From Glomus cerebriforme (lineage: Eukaryota; Glomeromycota; Glomeromycetes; Glomerales; Glomeraceae), in assembly GCA_003550305.1 (NCBI GenBank), contig QKYT01000126.1:27406-87016 (forward strand): a stretch of DNA of 59,611 bases, written 5' to 3'. The notes beneath the pieces are model-generated. The model did not search any database and was not told the origin of the DNA. It saw nothing but the letters and a program-made list of their open reading frames with translations. This document shows, piece by piece, positions 48,561 through 59,611 of the stretch (position 1 is its first letter; each line of letters starts with the position of its first letter). The position numbers and the translations under genes are program-made.

Positions 48561-49748
48561 TTAGATCCATTTAATTTGTTGAAAGAATTCCCAAAGTTTA
48601 CTTGCTTTATTTACATCAATTCTTAATAATTTTTGTGCATCACTCTTACGGAATGGTAAATTCTTTTTAACGTAACGTCTTGCGGAAGAAATTAAAATGT
48701 ATTTTGATGTTAAATATTGCACCGGAGTCAAACGTAAGATGGAAGTCACGTGAGCTTCTTTTGGATGTAAGAGAGAATAATGCGTTAAATGAGTGATATT
48801 GAGAGGTTGACCTTTCCATTTGATATTTATATTAACATCATCTAAAATAGTAGTTTCAATATTTAAATCTTCAATGCTTTTTTTGAGTTCATTAATTTCC
48901 ATTGTAGGAGGATTTGGGAAAAGGACTGATTTCGTTTCAGTGAATGTTGTTGAAGTAATATTTAAGGTCGATTTTAAAAGTCCACGGTCTTGCATCACTC
49001 TAGCTAAACTGTTACTCTTTCTTTTTCTTTCCGAAAATGGTTTGTCAAAACTTCTAGTTTTAGAAATACTAGTCTTTTGTACTTTTGAAAAGAAACGTTG
49101 TGAACTCATTGAAAAAGTAGGAGAATTGATTGGTGAATTCAATAAATAATTTATCTTCATTGGGGAAGACGAATCATTAGAAACCATATCAATTTTTAGA
49201 TTTGGTGCAATTTTTTGATACTGTTTTACACGGGAACAACGGTTTCGTCCTACAACATGAATTTTATAATCAAAATTAGGTTCCGTTTCGGACGTTTCTA
49301 ATTTGGCCGTAGTTTGCATTGTTATTTTTTCTGGTGTCAATGTTGTTTCATTAAAGCATGTGGAAATTTTTGCATGTATATCATCATTTGTGCTCCCCAC
49401 ACAGTGTGGCACAGTGCTTGCCCTTTCATGAATTGATCTTTCAAATGGTGTATTTTGTTCTAAATCTTGAATGGGTTCAGACAGTAACATTTTAATTGAA
49501 ATACGTGGATTTGAATTAAAATAATCCTTTTGTAAATTGTGATAATTATTTGAGGAAGAAATTTGAGGAGTTGGAAGCGAAAAATTGAAGGATGGATTTT
49601 TTAGGGAAAGAGAATTTTCAAAAATGTTCTTTTGGTTTGTTAAGAAATCGTCATTTGGTGAAGTTGGTGTTGATAAAGGTGGAGAAGGTGTTTGCGATAA
49701 ACTACTATAACTATCGTAGTTATGAAGTTGATTGTATTGTGAATACAT
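48561..49748 (-). CDS. SWIRM-domain protein 1 (Fun19/Laf-like)
   Basis: Intronless 395-residue protein. The C-terminal 85 residues form a SWIRM domain: KGQPLNITHL, then EAHVTSILRLTPVQYLTSKY, SSARRYVKKNLPFRKSDAQK and a recognition-helix-like LLRIDVNKASKLWEFF, ending QIKWI. SWIRM domains bind DNA/nucleosomes; the fungal Fun19/Laf1-type proteins with a C-terminal SWIRM associate with histone deacetylase complexes, so a nuclear chromatin role is likely. The upstream RKRKSNSLARVMQDRGLL block is also shared with SWIRM-2. The N-terminal 270 residues are Ser/Pro/Asn-rich and disordered, with a short conserved SIKMLL motif. It is paralogous to, and divergently oriented from, the gene at 57676-58986. 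The start is the first Met of the frame. Confidence 0.88.
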   Translation of the reverse strand: MYSQYNQLHNYDSYSSLSQTPSPPLSTPTSPNDDFLTNQKNIFENSLSLKNPSFNFSLPTPQISSSNNYHNLQKDYFNSNPRISIKMLLSEPIQDLEQNTPFERSIHERASTVPHCVGSTNDDIHAKISTCFNETTLTPEKITMQTTAKLETSETEPNFDYKIHVVGRNRCSRVKQYQKIAPNLKIDMVSNDSSSPMKINYLLNSPINSPTFSMSSQRFFSKVQKTSISKTRSFDKPFSERKRKSNSLARVMQDRGLLKSTLNITSTTFTETKSVLFPNPPTMEINELKKSIEDLNIETTILDDVNINIKWKGQPLNITHLTHYSLLHPKEAHVTSILRLTPVQYLTSKYILISSARRYVKKNLPFRKSDAQKLLRIDVNKASKLWEFFQQIKWI

Positions 49749-50328
49749 TTACATAAATCAGAACGAAAAAAAGTGTGTATATATATATATTTATTTATTT
49801 ATTAATTAATTAATTAATTAATTGATTGATTTGATTTATTTATTCAAAGGGTTCGTGAATATTTCTCTCTCTTTTTTTTTTTATCAATAAAAAAAAAAAT
49901 TGATTAATATTTCAATTTGAAATGTTTTTTTTACACGGACACGGACATCAAATTTTTTTAAAAAAAAGGAAAACCGAATTTTTTGTTGCTATTTATATTG
50001 TCTTTATCATATAAATCAAAATAAAAAAATGTAAAAATTTTTTTTGCACGCGCGCAATTCATTAAGGTGCTGATTTCTTTATTTAATAAATAAATTCTAA
50101 ATCGTAATAAGATGACGAATTCAATTATGAGATGTATTGTGTTTATCAATACGGTAGTCATATACGGTAAAGGGGTAACAATGTGAACTAATATTTTGTC
50201 CTTTTGTTGAAATAAAGAGATGCGAATCGCTTCCGATCATAACATGATAAGTTACCCTGCATTTTTATTTATTTATTTATTTTTATTTTTACTTTAATTA
50301 TTCTTTCACTTTTTTTTTTTTTTTTTTT

Positions 50329-50363
<35 letters not shown>

Positions 50364-53300
50364 AATGGAATATTTTTTAATTTTAGTCGATGATAAATTA
50401 ATAAATATTTGCACATTACTTCGTCATTTTTATATAAATGATATATTATTTTTGTGGTTATTTGGTTACAAATACATTAGTAATTATTTCTTCTTTCGGA
50501 ACAATTTTGTTTATTTTATGATAAATAAAATAATTTTCAACGGACCAATTAAAAAATTTTATATGCATTATAGTCAATTTTTCACGTTCATAAATTCGAC
50601 GAGTTTGTCTTTTAAATTATAAATAACTTTTTTAATTTTCCTTATGAATGGTTTATAAATAAACTATGTTGTTCCCCTTCACAGTGTAATACAAATTATT
50701 AAATTATTAAAGTTTAAGGATGATCGCCTCTTATTGGATAAGAAAAGTCACATGAACTGTAAAATTAGTAAACATCATCACTAATCACATTTAAAAAACT
50801 CATTTTAATTCGTTAATATTCTACGCGAACGTTAAATTTGTTTAATTCAAAAATATCAATTGTTCTTTTTACCCCTTCCACAATTTTAATTTGTTATTTA
50901 TCCGGCATATACTATGAATAGAAAAAAAAAAATAAATAATAAATGTGTTGAATAAATTTAGTAGTTGTGATCTTCAATTTGAAATCTAATAAATAATCAT
51001 ATTCTTTACCGAAGAGATAATCAGTCCATATTATAAATGGTTATTATTATTATTATTATTATTATTTTAAAAAAAAAAATTCAAAAAAAAAAATTATAAA
51101 ACCTGTTATTTGAGAAGAAAAAAAAGATAATATTAATTAAATGATGATTTTCCTTTGTTTTATTGAAAAGGTTAGTCATTTGTTTCAAGCGGCATATTTT
51201 CAATGTTGTGATCTTAAGGATATACTTTATTTTTAAATATATAATATTTTTTTTTTAAAAAAAAAATTCATTTGAACATAAACATGCTTTGAAATTCTTT
51301 AAAAAGACTTTTTTATTTTAATTAAATATATATATATATAATTTTTTTTCACATATACGCAATTGCGCATACATATAAGAAATTATTACCAAATTTCACA
51401 TATGATAAATTCATGTTTGTTTACTTGTTTTAAAATTAATGTAAATAATGTTATTAATTGTATACATAACAGTATATCTTCGCAAAATAGATCCCTTATT
51501 TAAAAATGCATATACATACATTATTTTTAATAATTATTATAAAAACTTTATATATATATATATAATTTGTTCTATATGAAGAATTATAAATTGATTGGAT
51601 CAAATTTAGGAAAACATTATTTCTTTTTTTTGATAAACTCGTGCAGACAGGATAGTATCAGGATATATCGGTAATTAATATACTGCTTTATGTTCATGAT
51701 CAAATGGGAATGAGATCCGGGATAAAAAAGACCGATTTGACAAGAAAACAAAAACAAAGAATTTAGCATAGTGACCAATGGATGCGAAACATTTATTTAC
51801 TTGAAAATAAAATATTTTTACAAATACTCATCTCCCAAATTTAGAAATTATAAAATTCTGTAAATTCAATAAATTGATTTGATTTGCTCAAAAAATTCGT
51901 GGCATGAATTTGATAAAGGATAGAATCAGGTGAATTACTTTTACTCGGCGAAATTCGTCTCGAATTGAAATCACGCCTTTTCAAAACCTCACGTGATTGG
52001 AATTAAAAATAATTCTTTTGAATGCCTTTTTTTTTTTTTTTTTCCTTATTTAATTAAATAAATATTTGTCAAAAGATGATTTGTTTAAAAAAATTTTATG
52101 GTTTAACATTAATTAAATCATTCAAATTATCTTTAGATTAAATATCTAAAATTTTTTAAAAAAAAATTTACACGTACACACTTACCGTGTGTAAATTACA
52201 CAACTTATAAACTAAAAGGTTTACATGTGATAAGAAATCAAAAAAAACGCCGTTTGAACTAAACAAAAAGAAAACATTTAACAAATCAGGAATAGATACC
52301 ATTTAATAATTAGTAATTGTATTTTTTCTTAAAATAAAACGGATGTACCATGATTGAATTTTAAAAGTCGTATCACACACGAGTTTTCGTTCTTATTGTT
52401 TATATTCAGAATCTTTTTTTTTACAATGTATGACGGACAATTTTCTACAAAAATTAAAGTTATGTGAGCAAAAAAAAAAACGCCAATAAAAATCATAAGT
52501 TGGAGTTGAGTTTATAACGGGGATTTCCGTAAAGAAAGTTATACTTATTTTATACGCGTTATTTTCCTATTTATCAAAATTTTCCTTTTTTAATTCTCGC
52601 ATACAATCAAAGCAAAATTCTTTTAAAGGTTAATGGCGCGTTCGTTTATATACATTTATTGTTGTTCATCGAGATCGAAAATCAATTATAAAATCAACGA
52701 TCATACATATCTTGTAAGTATGATTCCAGGGTAAATACTTAACTTTTAAAGATAATTATTTTAACTTGAAAAGTGAACGATAAAGTCTTTTTATTTGATC
52801 GACAATTTTGAACAAAGGGAAAATATGTAAACATATTATTATTATTATTATAATAATAATAGTCATTATTAATATATGATCAAGTCATTTTTCATCATTT
52901 ATAATAATTAAATTATTTGTATTACTTTGTATTCCAAATATTTAAAAAAAAATAATAATAATAATAACTTGAATGAATTCAATTTTGAAATTATTTTTTT
53001 TTTTTATTATATAGTCCGAACTTGGAATAATTACAAATTTCACGTGACTAAAATACTTGAGAATTTGACAAAGAAAATAGAAGAAAAGACAAACAAGACA
53101 AACAACATCTTAACTTGAATAACGTAGTATAAATTATATTTGTCGTACAATATCAATAATAAAGTTCAAAAAAAAAGTGGTATTTTATTTTTTTTTTCAT
53201 TTACACTATCAAAAAAACTTAACACATGGTTCACATTTTTGAGATGGATATTAAAAATTTACACAATCTTTTTTCATGTTCATAACGAAAATTTCTTATC

Positions 53301-53878
53301 TAAAGTATTACGATATAAATAATTTTAATTCGATGCAGAAATTTTATATTTACTTCCCCCTGAACAGGTTTGATCCAAAAATTTTAAGTTGTGAAATGTC
53401 CTAAAAACTTTTAGTACTGTTACAAAAAAACGCCCATGAACCATGATTATTTAAGATATAAAGTAGTCATTCACAGTTTATTTGATGAAAAGGGAAGTAA
53501 AAAAGAAAAAAAAAGAACCCAAAAAAAGTTTGTTAATTTCTTATAATAAATAAAAGAAAAAAAAATTTACAACTAATAAATAATGGACACGTATCATCAT
53601 AGACCGGAGTTAAATATCGGAGTTTTAATTTGCAAAGATCAAATCATAATCAAGTAAGACATATTTATTAATCATATATTAATCATTATATTAATCATAT
53701 TATCATAATATTATTAAAATATATATTATATATTTCTTTTTAAAATATTAAAAAAATATAAATTAAGTATGATTTCGGAAAAAACTTATTTTGGAATAAA
53801 AAGGGGCTTTTGATCTTAAAAATCCCCTAGTGGGTAGATCATTGGCGTAAAAATTTATGGTTTTGAATTGCTTCCCTT

Positions 53879-53944
53879 AAAAAAAAAAAAAAAAAGAAAC
53901 ACAGAATTGTTTTTGCATTTCTCAGAGATTAAAACTGATTAAAA
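53879..53944. repeat. Repeat copy 1 (A-run plus 49 bp)
   Basis: A 17-base A-run followed by 49 bases starting GAAACACAGAATTGTTTTTG that are identical to the last 49 bases of the window. It continues into unique-looking sequence beyond 53944, where the comparison is cut off by the window end. Confidence 0.85.
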
Positions 53945-56900
53945 GTCAATTAATTAATCAATTATCGGGCCAAGGTTTAACCTAAATCTAACCTTGTAAA
54001 AGATTACAGCAGTAAGAAATCACATTATTGTTTAAATGACAAAATTTGTGAAACATATTATTATTAATTTACCAGGTACGAATAAAATTAGAATTTTACA
54101 ATAATAAACAAATTATAATTAATGCATTCGGCAAAAGAATCTGATAATAATCATTTTTTTTCAGTTTATTTCACGAATATTCATATTATTTAGATATTTA
54201 GATCAACATATGATTGAAGCTTTTTTCAATTTTTTCTATATTTAACTTTTTTATTTTGTTTTTTTTGTCAATGAACTTTGAATGGTTTTCAATGCTTAAA
54301 TAAGTAGATTTAATTTTTAATTTAATTTTTATTACTAAAAAAGACAACCGGACGTGATTTACTTATTTTGAACAACACTTTATCCTAAATTGACAAACTT
54401 TTTTAGCAGTCAGCAGCATAATTTTCAAAATTTCTAAAATTGGTAATTTAAAAAAGTTGTTTGTGTAGTTTGTATAACATTTGACATGTACCTTTTAACC
54501 AATATGGCTCGGAAAAATATATCAGATCATCAAGGATAATTTCTTTACTTTCCCATTAGGACTTTACTATCATTACGCATATCATAATATCATAATATCT
54601 TTTCTTTTTATTTTTAGATTTCTTTGTAATTATTTTTGTCTTCAAAACACTATTTTTTGTATAGATAAATGTTGTAGAGGTAACAATAATTTATAATCCT
54701 TCGGATGTTTATAAATTTGTCACATAACCATTTTGTTGATCCAATCCTTTAATTCTTTTGATTTTCAGGTTATTTACTATTAATTTCTTTTTAAAGAAGT
54801 TCTTACTTCGGATAATCCCGCAAAGTCAAATTTGTTCTAAATTAATAAAAAAAAAAAAAAATACTTGAATACTTGACAAATGAATTTATTGTATGATGCA
54901 TATGATCGTCGTCCCACAGAAAGTTATATATAAAGTGTATATATATATTTATTTATAATGTTTTATTATTATTATTGTTGTTGTTTATTATGTAAATGTT
55001 TATACCCGCAATTTACCGTAATGAAATTCCACGGAATTCTCTACAAAGTTTAGATTAATTCTTGAAAAAATTGAAAATTATGGTAAAAAAAAGGTTCCAA
55101 ATGTTTGTTTTCTTTGAACAAATTGAAATAATACGACCTCCCTAATTTTAATTAATTATTACACAAATTTTTTTTTTTTTGTTCAAAAAATGGGGGGGAC
55201 TTATCTAAAAATTTTATGGGTTCCATACTTTTTTTTTAATGGATGATCCAAAGTGGGATGATATTTCAACGTCAAATTTAAACAATTCCATGTGATCTTT
55301 TGTAACGTAAATAAATCAATAAAGTTTGATTGTGTGCAGAACATTCTCACTAGTAATAAAAATACATATCACGCCATATTTCATATATATACTTAAAACA
55401 TTGAATTCTTTTACTTTTTTCATATCAGATATTTTTTTGTAGGAAAATCATGAAAATCCTTTGTGAACTAGGAAAAAAAAGAAATTAATGAAATAAGGTG
55501 AGATTGTTTGTTAATATTTTCTTGTCACAGGAAAATTTTTAAATGTCTGGGCGTTTCAAAATTACCATTACGTCATCTAGATTATCTCTATGCAAAACAT
55601 ATGAAACCATGAGCATTTTAAGTTAAAAAAAATACGCGTTAAATACTTTATCCGCCAAAAATGGAGGTCAAAGAAAGAATTTAAAAATGTAATAAACTTT
55701 TTGGGTGGATAATTTGATTATAATCGGGATTTGGATAGAAATTAATAATGGCATGATCGATTTATGAAGAAATGTGGCTTTGTTATAATTTTCTTGGAAT
55801 TCGTTTTTTTTTTCCAAGTCATTGTAATACTTACATACACAATCGGAAAAAACCGAAAAAAAAGATGAGAATTGAAATAAATGTTATAACATACTCACAT
55901 GGCAAAAAAAAGCAATTAGTATCACGCAATGTATTCAATATTCATTAGAAATCTATTTCTAGAGGAAAAAACTCGATTGAGATGAATGCATTACGATGCA
56001 TCATTTTCGCCAATTTTCCTTTTTCATCAATAAAAATTAGTTAAAAAGAATTAATGCTTGGGAAAACAAAAACAAATAAAACAAAATTAACCTTTTTTGA
56101 TTTTCAATATTTTATGACTTTAAATTTTTTTTTTTATTAACCGATGGGTTGACTTTCTCATTTTTTTTTAATACAGTAAAGTAATAATAATGAATTTCTA
56201 AAATTCTTTCAAATCGGCGTAAATCAAAATAATTATTATAAATGCTCGACTTAATACGCCTCATTTCTTTATTAGTAGTAGTAATATGATCAATTCAATT
56301 TGGAAAAACCCTTTCTTCCTTGATATGCCAAAATATAAATGACGTAGTGGCTGATATTTTAACAAATTTTACGATAATTTTGTACAACTCTTTTACATCA
56401 TAACTTTTATCTACAATGAAAAAAAAAAGGTTTTTTTTATTACATACATAAAAAAAAAAATTTTTAAAACCACGGAGATGTAAAGTTTCAAATTATAATG
56501 ACAGTTTATTTTATTTTAATATATTTTTTAATTTTTTTTAAAAAATAACCTAAAATAGATTAGGGTAAAATAATATATACATGATATAAAGTTTCTTTTA
56601 GAGAAAATAATAATAAATTTAAAATAATTATTTTATATTTACCTCATATATTCTTTTCTCTTTTACAAACAAATAATTTTTTTCTTTGTTAATCAAAACC
56701 CTAAATTTATCACAGTTGCACATCGCCGAATATGTTACCCAGTCATAAAAAAAAAAAAAACAATTCGGGCAGAGCCATCAAGACATTTTTTTTTGTGAAT
56801 TACAATAAGCCTATCCATTTGTCAATGATTTAGGAATTTCCATTGTTTACACTATAACATTAAAAGCTTGGTCAAACAATTTAGCCGTACGAAATTTTTT

Positions 56901-57637
56901 TTTTTTTTTTTTTTTTCTATAAAGAAAGAAAAATATTTAATATATATTTAATATATAATATATAATATACATTATATATATTTTTTTAAAACCCTGAACC
57001 TTTTTACTTATACACTTGAACATAATAATAAAAAAGGAATATAATGCATACCGGCATTTTACCATTTTCATGCATATTATTAGTGTAAAAAAGCGATCAA
57101 GGTTTTAAATTTAACATACGACATACGACAAAAAAAAATTTTAAATTACTGATAAATAATAATATTGGGCTCCGTGATGTTCCCCATATGGTTAGTCAGA
57201 TCAGAAAAAAAGTTTCTAATCAGTGTGACAACTACAAAACAAAATTCGTTGCAAATATAAATAAGGATTGTTCCTTAAAAAAAAAAAAATTTTCAATCTC
57301 ACCTCTTTCAGAAAAAAAAAAAAATTTTTTTAAATTCATTAATTAAATGAATTAAAAATTGTTGGTCGTCATTCATCATTTTTTTAATTCATTAAATACT
57401 CGTGATTTTTTTTTCTTAATATATTTTAAATATCAAAACCCTTTCTCTCTCAAGCATTTTTTAGCTTATAGAAAAACAAACGTCTAGTATCTCTTTTTTT
57501 TTTTTTCCTTTAAAACTCTCCCTCCTCAATATATTTATATATTCTTTTCTCTCGAGAGAACTATTATTTTTTTCTTTTAAATAAATTTTATAAATACGTT
57601 ACATAGTTGTAACTTTTTTATTTTATAAACTGTATTG

Positions 57638-57660
57638 TTTTTTTTTTTAAAAAAAAAAAA
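57638..57660. promoter_or_regulatory. T11/A12 tract upstream of SWIRM-2
   Basis: Eleven Ts then twelve As on the coding strand; the A-run ends 15 bases before the ATG at 57676. Third example in the window of this start-proximal arrangement. Confidence 0.4.
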
Positions 57661-57675
57661 GAAATTTACTTCACA

Positions 57676-58986
57676 ATGTATCCTCAAATGAGGCACTATA
57701 CTATTTATACTGGAGAACAAAGATATTCCCCTGCTCCTTTTTCTCCACCTCCTTCTCCACCAAAGTCTGAAATCCGGTCCATGATGAAAGAAAACAAATC
57801 TCATTCTATGGATGCTTCACACGAGACTCGCTTGCATCAGCCTTCGACATCAAACTTGAATTATGGCGCTTTTTCATACAATTCTTCTGGTGCGGTAACA
57901 AGTCGTTCAAATTCGAACAACTTTTCTCACGTGATGCAGCATTATTATGATGGTCACTTATACAATAAAGTGAATGCAAATTCTACAACTTGGGAACAAA
58001 AATCAATGACAAACGATATTAAAGAGGAAAGAACAACTGAAAATAGAATGAGTATAGATTTTATGTTGGATCATTCACAAGATGAAGAATATTCAAATAC
58101 GCCTTCATTATTATCATTGACAACTGAACGCGGGGAAGAAATTGATTGTAAAGTTTATGCTGGAAGAAAAAGAAATTGTCGTAAAAATCCTTTTCCTATG
58201 AGAGCACCATCTAAAGATGCTCCAGGAATTAATCTAAAAGTGGACGTCTATACTCCAGTTATGAGAGATCCTGCTGCAATCTTGCGTAGTAACGATTCTT
58301 CTGCTGTTACAACTCCTACTGATTCAGTTTGTTCTCAATCATTTTCCAAATCATCATCATCATCTCCATCATCACAATTTTCAACCATTTCTTTGATTGA
58401 ATCAGAATCAACTTCAGATGTGAAACAAAGTTATAATTCAAAGAACAAAGAAAAACCATTAACCAAGAGACAACGTCATAAAGAAGCTAGAGCAAAACGT
58501 TCTGGTGTTATTAAACCTGAACGAAAGAGAAAAGGAAACAGTTTGGCCAGAGTGATGACGGATCGAGGACTTTTGGAATCGATTTTCAATAGTGATATCA
58601 CTTCAACTGACATCAAATCAGTTAGAATTCCTCCTCCTCCACCAATGCAACATCATGAATTAATAACAGTGATCAAAGAGTTAAACATAGATCACAGCGT
58701 CTTGGTTGATTATTCTCCTGATATTACTTGGAAGGGACAACCTCTTAATATTGCTCATTTACCTCATTATAAAGAATTACATGAGACTGAAGCAAAAGTG
58801 GTTTCAATCCTTCGACTTACTCCAATACAATATTTAACTGGAAAACATACCCTTGTCTCTGCTGCTAGAAGATATGTTCAAAGGTCCTTGCCATTTAAGA
58901 AGAGCGATGCTCAAAAGCTTTTGCGAATTGATGTAAACAAGGCGAGCAAGCTTTGGGAATTTTTCCGTCAAGTCAAATGGATTTAA
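57676..58986 (+). CDS. SWIRM-domain protein 2 (Fun19/Laf-like)
   Basis: Intronless 436-residue protein with a C-terminal SWIRM domain (about 350-436) nearly colinear with SWIRM-1: KGQPLNIAHLPHY, EAKVVSILRLTPIQYLTGKH, SAARRYVQRSLPFKKSDAQK, LLRIDVNKASKLWEFF, ending QVKWI. Upstream are a basic region (KRQRHKEARAKRSG), the shared RKRKGNSLARVMTDRGLLES block and a Ser-rich disordered stretch. An N-terminal PPPSPPKS motif and a RMSIDFMLDHSQDEE segment correspond to weaker matches in SWIRM-1. A chromatin or histone-deacetylase-complex role is inferred from the fungal Fun19/Laf family. A T11/A12 tract sits 15 bases before the start. Conservation is much higher in the SWIRM half than in the N-terminus, suggesting an old duplication. 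Confidence 0.9.
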   Translation: MYPQMRHYTIYTGEQRYSPAPFSPPPSPPKSEIRSMMKENKSHSMDASHETRLHQPSTSNLNYGAFSYNSSGAVTSRSNSNNFSHVMQHYYDGHLYNKVNANSTTWEQKSMTNDIKEERTTENRMSIDFMLDHSQDEEYSNTPSLLSLTTERGEEIDCKVYAGRKRNCRKNPFPMRAPSKDAPGINLKVDVYTPVMRDPAAILRSNDSSAVTTPTDSVCSQSFSKSSSSSPSSQFSTISLIESESTSDVKQSYNSKNKEKPLTKRQRHKEARAKRSGVIKPERKRKGNSLARVMTDRGLLESIFNSDITSTDIKSVRIPPPPPMQHHELITVIKELNIDHSVLVDYSPDITWKGQPLNIAHLPHYKELHETEAKVVSILRLTPIQYLTGKHTLVSAARRYVQRSLPFKKSDAQKLLRIDVNKASKLWEFFRQVKWI

Positions 58987-59611
58987 GACCTTTGCAGTTG
59001 ATGATAAATAAAAAACATCAACATTTGTTAGAACATTATAAAAAAAAAAAAAAAAAAATAATCTTTGAAATAATTGGCAAAATCTAGAAAAAATATTTTA
59101 TTTCACAATATATAAATATGCTAACAATCTGACTTCGATATTTTATCTAGTCGTTAAAGACTTATTCATTTTTCTTAAAGATACTGAATTTTTTTTTTTT
59201 TTTCAGTATTTTGTTATTTTGTAAATAATTTTTTTTTTTTCATGCATAAATTTAGAATTTTTTTTTCCTCCTCTTTTTTTTTATTGATCATTTTTATTTC
59301 TTATAAATTTTTATTTTTTTTGTGAATAGATACATCTTTTTCAATTTTTTTTTTCTTTTCTTTACAAACGTTTATTTTTTTTTCTTACTTTTTATCTGCA
59401 TTTTTACGTTTTCAAAATTTGTAAATACGAACAAATAATTCGACGGTTATCAATGCGTAACAAAATTTTTAGCGAATATTTTATGCGTTTAAATAATAAT
59501 ATAATATAACAAAAAAAAAAAAAAAAAAAAAAAAGTTTTTTATTAAAAAAAAAAAAAAAAAAGAAACACAGAATTGTTTTTGCATTTCTCAGAGATTAAA
59601 ACTGATTAAAA
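58987..59611. other. 3' flank of SWIRM-2 to window end
   Basis: AT-rich, dominated by T-runs and A-runs, with AATAAA-like motifs soon after the stop (for example ATAAATAAAAAAC near 59003). It ends in the second copy of the repeat at 59545-59611. Confidence 0.6.
59545..59611. repeat. Repeat copy 2 (A-run plus 49 bp), cut by window end
   Basis: An 18-base A-run and 49 bases identical to 53896-53944, in the same orientation, 5667 bases apart. The window ends inside the match, so the full repeat length is unknown. It could be a dispersed repeat or a false join or duplicated contig end. Confidence 0.85.

Larger units (their letters stand above)
49749..57675. other. 7.9-kb spacer between divergent SWIRM paralogues
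   Basis: AT-rich throughout, with no supportable gene. It holds poly(T) at 50311-50362, TTA/TAA and TA microsatellites (for example 51041-51065, 52838-52860), T/A tracts (51247-51266, 57638-57660), and one copy (53896-53944) of a segment repeated at the window end. The short frames at 50365-50622 and 52927-53322 are AT-driven. As the shared upstream region of two regulatory genes it may contain long promoters. Confidence 0.55.

Noticed and set aside
50365..50622. 85-codon hydrophobic frame after a poly(T) run
   Set aside because: AT-biased composition, no splice or promoter support, no homology I can see.

Overview
This window looks like nuclear DNA of an arbuscular mycorrhizal fungus (Glomeromycotina, Rhizophagus-like); that is an inference. 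It is very AT-rich and full of poly(A)/poly(T) runs. Several genes carry many short GT-AG introns. It encodes fungal-specific proteins (Sla2/End4, Mim1, Fun19-type SWIRM proteins) and three divergent MATA-type HMG-box proteins, a family known to be greatly expanded in these fungi. I see no bacterial-type operon, rRNA or convincing tRNA.

Layout. 0-1.4 kb: HMG-box gene 1 (minus). 1.4-11.7 kb: long AT-rich spacer with a 107-bp-period tandem duplication and a few exon-like relics. 11.7-16.2 kb: a 13-exon SLA2/HIP1-type endocytic adaptor (minus), head-to-head across 300 bp with an 8-exon U11/U12-65K (RNPC3) minor-spliceosome gene at 16.5-18.4 kb (plus). 18.4-24.1 kb: decayed DNA with a mariner/Tc1-like mini-element. 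24.2-26.7 kb: a spliced seven-helix receptor-like protein with a long Ser/Thr-rich tail. 29.4-30.9 kb: nine-exon NADH-cytochrome b5 reductase, converging on a MIM1 outer-membrane import gene (31.3-31.9 kb, minus). 33.7-34.5 kb: HMG-box gene 2 (minus). 35.9-36.6 kb: decayed inverted relative of the next gene. 37.0-38.3 kb: spliced seven-helix membrane protein of unknown family. 42.97-43.56 kb: assembly gap. 44.3-45.1 kb: HMG-box gene 3. 48.6-49.7 kb (minus) and 57.7-59.0 kb (plus): divergently oriented SWIRM-domain paralogues.

How it fits together. Most genes are unrelated housekeeping functions (endocytosis, minor splicing, redox, mitochondrial protein import). The regulatory content is unusual: three HMG-box factors, two SWIRM chromatin-type factors and two seven-helix proteins lie in one 59-kb stretch with SLA2. 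SLA2 is the classic flank of the ascomycete mating-type locus. Whether this is an old MAT-like linkage or chance in a genome with many HMG genes is the main question raised here. All intron-exon models were built by hand from splice signals, reading frame and family similarity.
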